Below, in pieces: positions 48,835 to 56,730 of a stretch of 64,000 nucleotides of DNA (positions are counted from its first letter, which is position 1; every line of letters begins with the position of its first letter). The stretch is from JAVJSD01 sp040219575 (GTDB lineage: Bacteria > Planctomycetota > Planctomycetia > Pirellulales > Pirellulaceae), in contig JAVJSD010000013.1 of the NCBI GenBank assembly GCA_040219575.1, forward strand, positions 124,001 through 188,000, in the 5' to 3' direction. The notes beneath the pieces were generated by a model. It was not told the origin of the DNA and did not search any database. It saw only the letters and a program-made list of their open reading frames with translations. The translations under genes were made by a program, and so were the position numbers.

Positions 48835-48863
48835 TTGAACAGGAGGCAGCGGAGAGAGCAGAG
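48835..48863. repeat. Interspersed repeat unit (TTGAACAGGAGG...GAGAGCAGAG)
   Basis: Third copy of the repeat seen as an inverted pair at 2394-2542. It starts 18 bases after the sialidase stop. Confidence 0.55.
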
Positions 48864-48889
48864 GGAAGAGCGATGCGACCGGATGCGAC

Positions 48890-49216
48890 TTAAGGTCGTC
48901 TGCTCGGCGCGTCGTCGATCTTGAGGCTTTCGGCGGCGATGCGTTCGATCCTGGCGGATTCATACGCCTCGATTCCCGCCTGTAATTCGGCCTGGAACGT
49001 TTCGTCCTTCGTCCGCAGTTCGGCTTTCAACCGCTTAAGCTCCGCCCGCAGCGCGGTGATTCGTCTTCTGGCGGCGAGCAGTTCCTGATACCAGTGATTC
49101 TTGAGCAGTTCCAATTGCGTAACCCGCTCAATCAGATCCACGTTGTGCCGCGATAATCGACATAGGCGTTCTTGGACCGTCGGAATGTGCGACACGTTAT
49201 TGCTTGGAACATCCAT
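48890..49216 (-). CDS. Hypothetical coiled-coil protein
   Basis: 108 residues, mostly one long helix with heptad spacing from about 18 to 85 (LIERVTQLELLKNHWYQELL, ITALRAELKRLKAELRTKDE). No signal peptide, no membrane helix and no recognised family. Start is the ATG at 49216 (MDVPSNNVSHIPT); no ribosome site is visible. Composition supports a real protein that probably forms a parallel or antiparallel dimer. It lies beside a toxin/antitoxin pair but shows no similarity to antitoxins. Confidence 0.6.
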   Translation of the reverse strand: MDVPSNNVSHIPTVQERLCRLSRHNVDLIERVTQLELLKNHWYQELLAARRRITALRAELKRLKAELRTKDETFQAELQAGIEAYESARIERIAAESLKIDDAPSRRP

Positions 49217-49330
49217 CGCCGAATTTGTTGAGCCCGGGCCGCGACAGCGCCGCGTGCTGTCTCAGCGTTCAACGTACCAAACAACCGGCGTGTGGATCAA
49301 AGGAAATGCGCAGGCCGTCGTGGCACGCCG

Positions 49331-49636
49331 CTACGAGCTAACCCGACGACGCCAGTAGCCGGGATTCCGCCGTCCGTGTGCCACGGCGACGATCTCGATT
49401 CGAGCAGGCGTCACACGATAGACCAGCACAAACGGAAACCTTTTCAAGAGATAGCGGCGTGTTCCGAACAAGTAGGAAGCCCAGAGTTCGGGATGAGACT
49501 GGATCGCACGGCCGGCATCGGCGAGCTCTTGTTGAAACGCATGGGCAGCTTCCATGCTGCGTGCAGCGTACCAGTCAAACGCTTCAAACGTCTCCAACCG
49601 GGCCTCCGGGTGGAACTCAAGCGGCAGACTAGCCAT
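49331..49636 (-). CDS. ParE/RelE-family toxin
   Basis: 101 residues. The ParE/RelE-fold signature is visible: LEFHPEARLETFEAFDWYAA (about 5-24) at the start, the central HPELWASYLFGTRRYLLKRF, and the closing strands PFVLVYRV and IEIVAVAHGRRNPGYW. The conserved Arg and the late H-GRR motif fit this family. ParE toxins poison DNA gyrase; RelE toxins cleave mRNA on the ribosome; sequence alone does not separate them here. The ATG at 49636 overlaps the antitoxin stop by eight bases, which is the usual antitoxin-first arrangement. Confidence 0.88.
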   Translation of the reverse strand: MASLPLEFHPEARLETFEAFDWYAARSMEAAHAFQQELADAGRAIQSHPELWASYLFGTRRYLLKRFPFVLVYRVTPARIEIVAVAHGRRNPGYWRRRVSS

Positions 49637-49865
49637 CCCGGCGGTCGCCGATCTCGCGCATGACGTCATCCCAGGGAATCAATTGCACCTCTCCCTTGTC
49701 GATCGCCTCAAGGCGTCGCTGAATCTCTACCGCCCAGGCGGCATCGACTTCGGCATCCGTTTGCGTGTCGAGGCTCTGGATTAGCGAGGCCGCGATCGTC
49801 GCGCGATCCGATTCGGGCAACGAGAGCGCTGCCTGCAGCACCTCTTGAGACTTGGTGTTCATCAT
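49629..49865 (-). CDS. Addiction-module antitoxin (TIGR02574-like)
   Basis: 78 residues. The pattern VLQAALSLPESDRATIAASLIQSLD followed by an acidic AEVDAAWAVEIQRRLEAIDK is that of small antitoxins paired with ParE/RelE toxins in planctomycetes and proteobacteria (putative addiction-module component). The C-terminal half (GEVQLIPWDDVMREI) would wrap the toxin. It is the first gene of the pair and overlaps the toxin start by eight bases, giving translational coupling. The antitoxin is expected to repress its own promoter together with the toxin; no operator was identified. Confidence 0.87.
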   Translation of the reverse strand: MMNTKSQEVLQAALSLPESDRATIAASLIQSLDTQTDAEVDAAWAVEIQRRLEAIDKGEVQLIPWDDVMREIGDRRDG

Positions 49866-49903
49866 CTTCTCGATACGCGGGCGCCGTCCTACTTCCCGAT
49901 TTC

Positions 49904-50950
49904 CTACTCGCCGCTGGCCTTCTCCGGCGGGCCGATCAGTTCGGCCAGCAGGCGGTTCAGTTCTTCGCCGCGAGCCTGAAGCGAGACGACCTTGCCGTCG
50001 CGGCCCACCAGCATCATCTGCGGGATGCTCATGATGCCATAGTAGTTGGCGGTCGGGTTGCCGCTTTCGCTGGGGTCGTGCAGCGTGATCCAGGGCACCC
50101 TCTCTTCCGCCACATACTCATCCACCGCGCCGCGGTTCTCGTCGATGCTGATGCCGACGACTTCAAAGCCGCGGTCCTTGTACTGCTTGTAGTTCTGCAG
50201 CACGTTGGGGAACTCGGCCCGGCAGGGACCGCACCAGGTGGCCCAGAAGTCGACCAGCACCACCTTGCCCTTGAGCGACTTGATGTCGAACTTCTCGCCG
50301 TTGAGCTTGGTGCCCGTGAGCTTGAGCGGTTGACCGACCAGGTTCAGGCGGCGAGCCGAGCCCTCGGCGACGTCCGCCAGTCGGGCGTAGCGGGGATCCT
50401 TGCTGGCCGAGGCCAGTTTGCCGAGCACGCCGTACACCTTGGCGGCCAGTTCCTTCGAATCGGCGTACTCCAAGTTCTGCGCGGCGGAAATCGCCAGCGA
50501 GGCGCCGGTGTCGGTGAGTCCGTCCTGGCCCTGGACGAACGCCAGCACCTCGTCGACGAACTCCTGCCGCTGCTCGGGCTTCATGGCGTCGAGGTCTTGC
50601 AGCTTGAAGGCGAGCAGCAGTTGGTTGGCGGTCTGGTAGGCCTCCGACGACTTATCCTTCTCCAGCTTCACGATCCGCTCGGCGGCGGTGCGAATCGCCG
50701 CCGGTCCCTTCTGTCGGAACTCCAGCGCCTCGGCGGCGTTGTTCGGCAGGAACTCGCGCATCTCCTGGATGAACTTCACCAGCGCCTCGACGTCGCCTTC
50801 GGGAACGGCGAAACGATCCTCGGCCTTGGCCGCCGGTTTCGACTTCTCCTGGGCCTGACAAACGGCCCCGGAGGCGACCAACGCGGATACAAACGCCATG
50901 GCGACCAGCGAACGCGTCAACCAACTGCGGGCGGCAAAGCGGAACTTCAT
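49904..50950 (-). CDS. Exported TlpA/ResA-like thioredoxin-fold protein
   Basis: 348 residues. A signal peptide (about 1-34, ending CQAQ) precedes a helical region of about 165 residues (VEALVKFIQEMREFLPNNAA, PEQRQEFVDEVLAFVQGQDG) with no named family. The C-terminal thioredoxin-like domain (about 205-345) has the redox motif WCGPC in VLVDFWATWCGPCRAEFPNV, the strand GFEVVGISIDENR and the cis-Pro loop SIPQMMLV. TlpA/ResA proteins reduce disulfides in the cell envelope, often for cytochrome c maturation. Start ATG at 50950 with AAGGA eight bases upstream. A TTGCCC-N18-TATAAT promoter lies about 140 bases upstream. Confidence 0.9.
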   Translation of the reverse strand: MKFRFAARSWLTRSLVAMAFVSALVASGAVCQAQEKSKPAAKAEDRFAVPEGDVEALVKFIQEMREFLPNNAAEALEFRQKGPAAIRTAAERIVKLEKDKSSEAYQTANQLLLAFKLQDLDAMKPEQRQEFVDEVLAFVQGQDGLTDTGASLAISAAQNLEYADSKELAAKVYGVLGKLASASKDPRYARLADVAEGSARRLNLVGQPLKLTGTKLNGEKFDIKSLKGKVVLVDFWATWCGPCRAEFPNVLQNYKQYKDRGFEVVGISIDENRGAVDEYVAEERVPWITLHDPSESGNPTANYYGIMSIPQMMLVGRDGKVVSLQARGEELNRLLAELIGPPEKASGE

Positions 50951-51088
50951 CAACAAAATCCTTGTGTGGGAATCGTAGGCGGGCGGATACACCAACCATC
51001 GTATCCGCGGCGCGAGGGGGGCGAACGTATGCTGCGTCACAATCCGGCGCGAAATGCGGCATTTCCGCCGACCGCGACAGACCGCACA

Positions 51089-51118
51089 ATTATAGGATGC
51101 CGGCTGGCGGAGGGGCAA
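51089..51118 (-). promoter_or_regulatory. Sigma70-type promoter for the TlpA-like gene
   Basis: Read on the minus strand: TTGCCC (51118-51113), 18-base spacer, a consensus TATAAT (51094-51089). Confidence 0.65.
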
Positions 51119-51222
51119 ATCTGGGGAATGGCGGGAAATCGCTGATGAACGTTTCCGGCAGCTTCGCGGCGACGTGTCCTCCGGTTTGGTCCGCACCGCG
51201 GGTACAGGCCATCGCTGTCTTC

Positions 51223-51335
51223 AAATGACCAATGACCAATGACCAATCGAAGGGGGATTGTCTGAAAACTGGTAGCGGAAGTCGCCAGACTTCCGAAAAC
51301 GCACGAATTCTCGGAACTCTGGCGAGTTCCGCTAC
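51223..51335. repeat. AATGACC heptads (51223-51247) and REP palindrome (51272-51335)
   Basis: Three tandem AATGACC units precede a GTAGCGGAAGTCGCCAGACT / CTGGCGAGTTCCGCTAC palindrome. The palindrome follows the 3' end of the SDR gene on the minus strand. Nothing else is seen in the 50951-51353 spacer except the TlpA promoter. Confidence 0.65.
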
Positions 51336-51353
51336 AGGCCTTTTTCGCCGCAG

Positions 51354-52127
51354 CTACGGCGCGTATACACTCCGGCCGCCGTCGACGGGGAGCGTGACGC
51401 CGGTGATGAAGTCGTTTTCGAGCAGGAAGATCACCGCGTCGGCCACGTTCGCGGGACTTCCTTCGCGCTTGACGAGGGTGGCTTCGATCGCGGCGCGGCG
51501 CTCGGCCTCCGGCAGGCTGGCTGGCAGCATCACCGGACCGGGCGAAACGCAGTTCACGCGGATGTTTGCGTTGCGGGCCGCCAGTTCAACGGCCAGCGTC
51601 CGCGTCAGCGTGGGAATCGCCCCTTTTGAGGGAAAGTAGGCCGCGTAGTTGGCGTAGGGCCGCACGATGGCCCAGTCGCCCAGATTGACGATCGCGCCGC
51701 CGGTGGATTGCGCCGCCATCACGCGTCCCACGTGCTGGCAACAGAGAAACGTGCCCAGCGTGTTGATTTCGAAATGCCGGCGCACGTCGTCGGCCCGCAC
51801 GTCGTCCAGCGGTTTCGACTCCCAGATGGCGGCGCAATTGACGAGCGCGTCGATGCGTCCGAACTGTTCGACGGCCGCGGCGATCAACTGTTCGACTTCG
51901 CCTTCCTCGGCGAGGTTCGCCTGCACGGCGATCGCGCCGGCGCCCCGCCGCTGCAATTCGTCGGCGGTCGTCCGCGCCTCGTCGAGCGAAGTGTTGGCGT
52001 GGATCACGAGTCGGTAGCCGCGCGCACCGAGCGCTCGGGCGACGTGATTGCCGACTCGCGGCGCGCCGCTGCCGGTCACCAGGGCGACCGGCTCAGGCGT
52101 GCCGAACAGTTGTGCGAGATCGGTCAT
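51354..52127 (-). CDS. Short-chain dehydrogenase/reductase, pteridine-reductase-like
   Basis: 257 residues with an SDR Rossmann fold: the cofactor loop VTGSGAPRVG (about 18-26), VIHAN (Arg/His side suggesting NADPH), the NCAA motif (98-101) and Y164-x3-K168 (YFPSK). The residue where most SDRs have catalytic Ser is D151 (NLGDWA), as in pteridine reductase 1, whose active site I recall as Asp-Tyr-Lys. The C-terminus (GSPANVADAVIFLLENDFIT, VDGGRSVY) is standard. The start ATG shares one base with the stop of the preceding beta-helix gene (TGATG), so translation is coupled. Substrate unknown; a folate/pterin or other ketone is possible. Confidence 0.88.
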   Translation of the reverse strand: MTDLAQLFGTPEPVALVTGSGAPRVGNHVARALGARGYRLVIHANTSLDEARTTADELQRRGAGAIAVQANLAEEGEVEQLIAAAVEQFGRIDALVNCAAIWESKPLDDVRADDVRRHFEINTLGTFLCCQHVGRVMAAQSTGGAIVNLGDWAIVRPYANYAAYFPSKGAIPTLTRTLAVELAARNANIRVNCVSPGPVMLPASLPEAERRAAIEATLVKREGSPANVADAVIFLLENDFITGVTLPVDGGRSVYAP

Positions 52128-53347
52128 CACTCTTGGGGCGGCGCGGCGGGCAGGACGTTGTCGTCGACCACCGACGCTTCCAGCTTGTTCTGCTGACTGG
52201 CCACGTCGGTCAACACATTGCCGACCACCGCCACGCGCCGGGCGCCCTCGCTGACGCCGATCGCGAAGGGACGGACGCTGGAAAACTGGTTGCCGGTGAT
52301 CGCCACGTCGGTTGCGCCTGCCAGCGTGATGCCGGCGGCCGCCAGATCGTTGTCGCCGCGACGCACCTTGTCTTCGCCGATGTAGCTGTTCGAAATGCTG
52401 TTGCCGGTCACGGCGATCCGCCCGCTATTGGCGCTGACGCGGACGGCGTCGGTCTTCATGATCGTCAGCGTGTTGGCCGAAACGGAGCAGCCATGGGCGT
52501 CGCGGAGATCGACCCCCGCGCCGTTGTGGGCGATCACGTTGGCGCTGAGCGCGATGCCGTAGCAGTCGCGGTCGAGGATAATCGCCGTGCCGGCGCATTC
52601 CTCGATCATGTTGCCCGAGACAACCGAACCATAAGTATTCTCGATGACGACGCCGTTCCCCAGGTGATCGTCGAGGCAATTGCCGGTCATGCACAGGTTG
52701 AAGCCGTCGAAGCAGTGCAGCGCGTCGCGGTTCTCCTCGAACTGGCAGGCCGACACCACGATGTCGTGGCAACCCAACAGGTTCAGCCCGGTTCCCTTGT
52801 TGTAGGTGATCAGCGAACTGCACACGCGGGGATCTTCGTAGCAGTGGTCGAGCAGCACGCCGTCGCCGCCGTGCTCGCTGACGGTCACGCCGTCGAGGAA
52901 GATCTCGTTGACCAGCCGGGCCTCGATGCCCACGCCGCTTTTGGGATTGCCGGTGATGCGGAAGTCGGCCAGCCGGATTCGCCACAGGCGGTTGTCTTGC
53001 GACTCCTTGGCCAACGGATGCTCGAGAATCAGGGCCGACTTGCCTTCGGTGTTGGTGTTCTTGATATGGGTGGCGGTCCCCGCGCCGACGAGAGTTACAT
53101 CGCCGGTGCGAATCACCAACGGCTGACTGATCTCGAACTCGCCGGCCGGCAGCCGCACCAGCCCCCCTTCCGCCGGCAGCGCGTCGAGCGCGGCTTGCAG
53201 CGAGGCGTACTTCGCGGCGTCGATCTCCGCCCGCGCGCCGGGCAAACTCGCCGGGTCGCCCGGTCCGGCGCCGCCCAACAGCAACACGGCGCCGCAGGCC
53301 AAACCGGCGGCCGCCAACAAAGCGGACAGTGAATAGCTGCTCTTCAT
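52127..53347 (-). CDS. Exported right-handed parallel beta-helix protein
   Basis: 406 residues. AGGAG nine bases before the ATG at 53347 supports the start, and a signal peptide (about 1-26) follows. The body has PbH1-type coils with asparagine and glycine positions typical of pectate-lyase-like solenoids (LVIRTGDVTLVGAGTATHIK, LTGNPKSG-like ITGNPKSG, GTGLNLLGCHDIVVSACQFE, VVSGNMIEECAGTAIILDRD, ITLAGATDVAITGNQFSSVR). Coils are irregular, unlike the 31225 protein. It could be a polysaccharide lyase, epimerase or binding protein; a catalytic set is not evident. Its stop overlaps the SDR start by one base, an unusual pairing of an exoprotein with a cytoplasmic oxidoreductase. Confidence 0.82.
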   Translation of the reverse strand: MKSSYSLSALLAAAGLACGAVLLLGGAGPGDPASLPGARAEIDAAKYASLQAALDALPAEGGLVRLPAGEFEISQPLVIRTGDVTLVGAGTATHIKNTNTEGKSALILEHPLAKESQDNRLWRIRLADFRITGNPKSGVGIEARLVNEIFLDGVTVSEHGGDGVLLDHCYEDPRVCSSLITYNKGTGLNLLGCHDIVVSACQFEENRDALHCFDGFNLCMTGNCLDDHLGNGVVIENTYGSVVSGNMIEECAGTAIILDRDCYGIALSANVIAHNGAGVDLRDAHGCSVSANTLTIMKTDAVRVSANSGRIAVTGNSISNSYIGEDKVRRGDNDLAAAGITLAGATDVAITGNQFSSVRPFAIGVSEGARRVAVVGNVLTDVASQQNKLEASVVDDNVLPAAPPQE

Positions 53348-53402
53348 GAGATCGTTCTCCTCGGGAACGGGGACAAGGCGGTTTGATTCAGCGCCGCGGA
53401 GT

Positions 53403-53431
53403 GTTATCGTAATCCACCGGACGGGGCGCAA
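53403..53431 (-). promoter_or_regulatory. Sigma70-type promoter for the beta-helix/SDR operon
   Basis: Read on the minus strand: TTGCGC (53431-53426), 17-base spacer, GATAAC (53408-53403), 56 bases before the ATG at 53347. Confidence 0.5.
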
Positions 53432-53464
53432 GGTAGTCGTACGGTTTCAAGCATTCAATCGCGC

Positions 53465-53572
53465 GTACAGGCATTCGAGTACAGGCATTCGACTCGGTTT
53501 GAGTTCCTGTAGCGGAAGTCGCCAGACTTCCGAGATTCAGGAGATGCTCGGAACTCTGTCGAGTTCCGCTAC
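53465..53572. repeat. 14-base direct repeat (53465-53492) and REP palindrome (53509-53572)
   Basis: GTACAGGCATTCGA occurs twice in tandem, followed by a GTAGCGGAAGTCGCCAGACT ... GTCGAGTTCCGCTAC palindrome. The block lies between the divergent beta-helix and upp genes. Confidence 0.65.
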
Positions 53573-53598
53573 GGGGAACGATTCGATAGGAAATCACC

Positions 53599-54228
53599 AT
53601 GGCCCACGTCGTGGAAGTCGCGCATCCGTTGGTCGCCCACCATCTCACACGGTTGCGGGACGTCGACACCCAACCGGAGGATTTCCGGCGTCTTGTCGCT
53701 CGACTCGCCGTGCTGCTGGCGTACGAGGCCACTCAAGATTTGACGTTAGAAGACGTCCGCGTGCAAACCCCGCTGACGGAAACCGGCGGAAAGCAACTCG
53801 CGCAGCGGATCGGTCTGGTGCCGATTCTGCGAGCTGGGTTGGGAATGGTGGCGCCGATTCTGGATTTGATTCCCTCGGCCGAGGTGTGGCACCTGGGATT
53901 GTATCGCGACGAGGCGACCGCCCAACCGGTCCAGTACTACAGCAAACTGCCGGGACATCAGCCGGTCGACGTGGCGCTGGTGATCGATCCCATGCTGGCC
54001 ACCGGCGGTTCGGCCACCGCCGCCATCGAACTGCTGGGCCGCTGGGGCGTGAAGTCGGTCTCGCTGCTCTCGATCATCGCCGCCCCTGAAGGCGTGGCGG
54101 CCGTGCACGAACAGTTTCCCGACGTGCGGATCCACGTCTGCACGATCGACGAGCGGCTCAATGACCGCAAATTCATCGTGCCGGGACTGGGAGACGCCGG
54201 GGATCGGATCTTCAGCACGCTTTCGTAG
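53599..54228 (+). CDS. upp: Uracil phosphoribosyltransferase
   Basis: Upp salvages uracil by joining it to PRPP to make UMP. The 209 residues have the family features: HPLVAHHLTRLRD at the start, TPLTETGGKQLAQRIGLVPI (about 58-77), LRAGLGMV, LGLYRDEATAQPVQYYSKLP (about 99-118), the PRPP loop VALVIDPMLATGGSA (about 125-139) and the uracil-binding C-terminus FIVPGLGDAGDR. Length is standard. It stands alone downstream of a REP unit and is convergent with the RTX-like gene. Confidence 0.97.
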   Translation: MAHVVEVAHPLVAHHLTRLRDVDTQPEDFRRLVARLAVLLAYEATQDLTLEDVRVQTPLTETGGKQLAQRIGLVPILRAGLGMVAPILDLIPSAEVWHLGLYRDEATAQPVQYYSKLPGHQPVDVALVIDPMLATGGSATAAIELLGRWGVKSVSLLSIIAAPEGVAAVHEQFPDVRIHVCTIDERLNDRKFIVPGLGDAGDRIFSTLS

Positions 54229-54330
54229 TTCAGACGCTTGAGAAAGCAGGGTCTCGCGCGAGAGCGGGTTCCGCGGGGCGGGAATGCATCCTCGGCGGAG
54301 TCCCCTCCGTTGTTTGAGTTGGGAACCGAA

Positions 54331-54361
54331 ACAAAATCGCCCGACGCGAGCGCCGGGCGAT
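54331..54361 (-). terminator. Rho-independent terminator for the RTX-like gene
   Basis: On the minus strand, ATCGCCCG...CGGGCGAT forms an 8-base stem followed by TTTTGTTT. It lies 45 bases after the stop of the 54406 gene. Confidence 0.6.
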
Positions 54362-54405
54362 ATGATTGGTTCCAATGACGTGGCCGTTCGGGCGATCGGC
54401 GGCGA

Positions 54406-55263
54406 CTACCAGGCGAGCAGGAACAGGTTGAAGTACCAGTCGCCTTCGGATTGGTCGTAGTCGTGGTAGTAATTGCCGATCTGGCTGACCACGAACCAGT
54501 CTCCGCCGTCGCTGCCGTAGATGGCCTCGGGACCTTCCCAGGGTCCCGGATCGAGGCGGTCCTTGCCTTCGCCGCCCACCAGCCAATCCAATCCTTCGTC
54601 GCCGAAGATGTCGTCGTCGCCGTCGTAGCTGACGATCAAGTCGTCGCCCGGGCCGCCGTAGATCGTGTCCCGTTCGTCGCTGCCGATCACCAGGTCGTGG
54701 CCGTCGCCGGCGCGTATATACAGCCCCACTTGCGATGCCTGACCGTAAATTCGGTCGCGATCGTCGCCGCCCATCATGATCGTCGTTTGCGATCCCGCCT
54801 TGAGGAAGTTCTCTCCTGCTCCGCCGTACATTTCTCGACCGTACAGCAGACGATCCTCGCCATCGCCGCCGCTGACGCTGTCGCCGCCGTAGGCAACGTC
54901 CTCGCCGCCGTAAAGAAGCACATGAAAGTACGCCTTCGCATCCGCCGCGGGATCGATGTGCACCACGTCCACGCGTTCACCGCCGAGAACCAGAATCAAG
55001 GTGTTTTCGCCGCGCAATTCGACATCGTAGCGATCGCTGTCGACCAACTCGCCGCCTAGGTACTCTCGAATGTAGAAGTCAAGTTCGTCTCCGTCGTCCA
55101 CGACATCGACCTCCGTGCGGTCGATGTCGTCGTCCACATCCAGGTAGAGGATGCTGTCAAACAGGTCGTCGGAGTCCTCGTTCCAGCTCGCCTGGACCTG
55201 TCCACAAATACCGGTCGCCAAGACCAGTCCCAACAATACCATTTGCAGTTTCGCGCTCTTCAT
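54406..55263 (-). CDS. Secreted RTX-like (hemolysin-type calcium-binding repeat) protein
   Basis: 285 residues with a signal peptide (about 1-25). The central part has glycine/aspartate nonapeptide-like repeats of the calcium-binding RTX kind: YGGEDVAYGGDSVSGGDGED, MMGGDDRDRIYGQ, GDGHDLVIGSDERDTIYGGP and GDDLIVSYDGDDDIFGDEGL. These fold into a parallel beta-roll when calcium is bound. No catalytic domain or typical type-I secretion tail is visible; the N-terminal signal suggests Sec export instead. It is small for an RTX protein. Role unknown, perhaps surface or matrix binding. Start ATG at 55263. Confidence 0.8.
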   Translation of the reverse strand: MKSAKLQMVLLGLVLATGICGQVQASWNEDSDDLFDSILYLDVDDDIDRTEVDVVDDGDELDFYIREYLGGELVDSDRYDVELRGENTLILVLGGERVDVVHIDPAADAKAYFHVLLYGGEDVAYGGDSVSGGDGEDRLLYGREMYGGAGENFLKAGSQTTIMMGGDDRDRIYGQASQVGLYIRAGDGHDLVIGSDERDTIYGGPGDDLIVSYDGDDDIFGDEGLDWLVGGEGKDRLDPGPWEGPEAIYGSDGGDWFVVSQIGNYYHDYDQSEGDWYFNLFLLAW

Positions 55264-55404
55264 GGTTCCATTTCTGTGAGAGGTTGTGTTGCCAAAGCGA
55301 CCTGCCTCGCGGTCGCTCGCCGAATCTGCCAATAAGAATGCAGGCGAAAAATCCGCGCGAGCGCAACCAGTGAAGACCGTTCTTTCCTAGATAGACGAAT
55401 AGAA

Positions 55405-56730
55405 ATGAATACGGTGATGCTCTTGTTGCTGACGCTGGCGCAGGTTCCCGCCGAACCGCCGCGTCTGAATTTCGTCGTGATCCTGGCCGATGACCTGGGT
55501 TACGGCGATCTCGGCTGCTACGGCGCGCAGGTCAACCGCACGCCGCATCTCGACCGGTTGGCGCGCGAGGGACTGCGTCTGACCGACTTCCACTCCAACG
55601 GCGCCAACTGTTCGCCCACCCGGGCGGCGCTGCTCACAGGACGGTATCAGCAGCGGATGGGAATCGAGGGCGCGCTGGGCGAGAACGCTCCCGGTCTGCC
55701 GTTGGAGGAAGTGACGATCGCCGAGCGGCTTACGGAGGCCGGCTACGCCACGGCGCTGCTCGGCAAATGGCACCTCGGCTACTTTCCGCAAAAGGGCCCC
55801 ACGCGGCAGGGATTCGACGAGTTCGTCGGGCATCTGCACGGCGCCACCGACTACCTCTCGCATGTCGACAAATACGGCCGTCACGACTGGTGGCATGGCG
55901 AAGAATCAAAACATGAAGAAGGCTACAACACCACACTGATCACCCGCCACGCGGTGCGGTTTCTCGAGGAGCATCGCCGCGAGCCGTTCCTGCTGTTGGT
56001 GTCGCACTCGGCGATTCACTTTCCCTGGATGACGCCCGACGACGAGGCGTATCGCCAGCAGGGCGAGCGCTACGAAGGGGCGGCCGACAAGATCGGCCCC
56101 CACGTCGGCCAGCCCATGCAGCCGGTCGTGCAGCGGATGATCGAAGAACTCGACGACAGCGTGGGCCGCATCGTCGCGACACTGCGTCGGCTCAAGCTCG
56201 ACGAGCGGACGCTGGTGCTGTTCACGTCCGACAACGGCGGCATCGTGCGGATGGCGGGCGTCCCCATCAAACCGGAGAACGCAATCTCCAGCAACGCGCC
56301 GTTGCGTGGTCAAAAACACGGGCTATACGAAGGAGGCCATCGCGTGCCCGCCATCGCCTGGTGGCCGGGGAAGATCGCCGCCGGACGCGCGTCGAGCGTC
56401 ACGGCGATGACCATGGACCTGCATCCCACTTTGCTGGAGTTGGCCGGAATTCCCACACCGCGTGATACGCTCGACGGCGCAAGCCTCCGCGACGTGCTGC
56501 TCGGCCGGAAGGAGCGTCTGGACGAGCGAACACTGTTCTGGCGGCAAGGCGATTCGCGGGCCGTCCGCCGCGGCGACTTCAAGCTCGTGAGCATTCACGA
56601 CGGCCCGGTCGAACTGTACGACCTCGGCGCCGATCTGGCGGAGCGTCGCGACCAATCCGCCGCGCGGCCGCAACTTGTGCGGCAGTTGCAGCAGGCCTAC
56701 GAGCAGTGGGAGGCCGCGGTCGCACGCTGA
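55405..56730 (+). CDS. Exported sulfatase (formylglycine-dependent)
   Basis: Type-I sulfatase that hydrolyses sulfate esters, probably on polysaccharides. The 441 residues begin with a short signal-like segment (MLLLLTLAQVPAEP) and VVILADDLGYGDLGCYG, the metal-binding strand. The formylglycine motif is C69-S-P-T-R73 (NCSPTRAALLTGR), followed by LLGKWHLG, HSAIHFP and FTSDNGG (about 275), which complete the active site. The C-terminus is standard. A formylglycine-generating enzyme is not in the window. The 3' end overlaps the convergent TauE/SafE gene by 34 bases. Confidence 0.93.
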   Translation: MNTVMLLLLTLAQVPAEPPRLNFVVILADDLGYGDLGCYGAQVNRTPHLDRLAREGLRLTDFHSNGANCSPTRAALLTGRYQQRMGIEGALGENAPGLPLEEVTIAERLTEAGYATALLGKWHLGYFPQKGPTRQGFDEFVGHLHGATDYLSHVDKYGRHDWWHGEESKHEEGYNTTLITRHAVRFLEEHRREPFLLLVSHSAIHFPWMTPDDEAYRQQGERYEGAADKIGPHVGQPMQPVVQRMIEELDDSVGRIVATLRRLKLDERTLVLFTSDNGGIVRMAGVPIKPENAISSNAPLRGQKHGLYEGGHRVPAIAWWPGKIAAGRASSVTAMTMDLHPTLLELAGIPTPRDTLDGASLRDVLLGRKERLDERTLFWRQGDSRAVRRGDFKLVSIHDGPVELYDLGADLAERRDQSAARPQLVRQLQQAYEQWEAAVAR

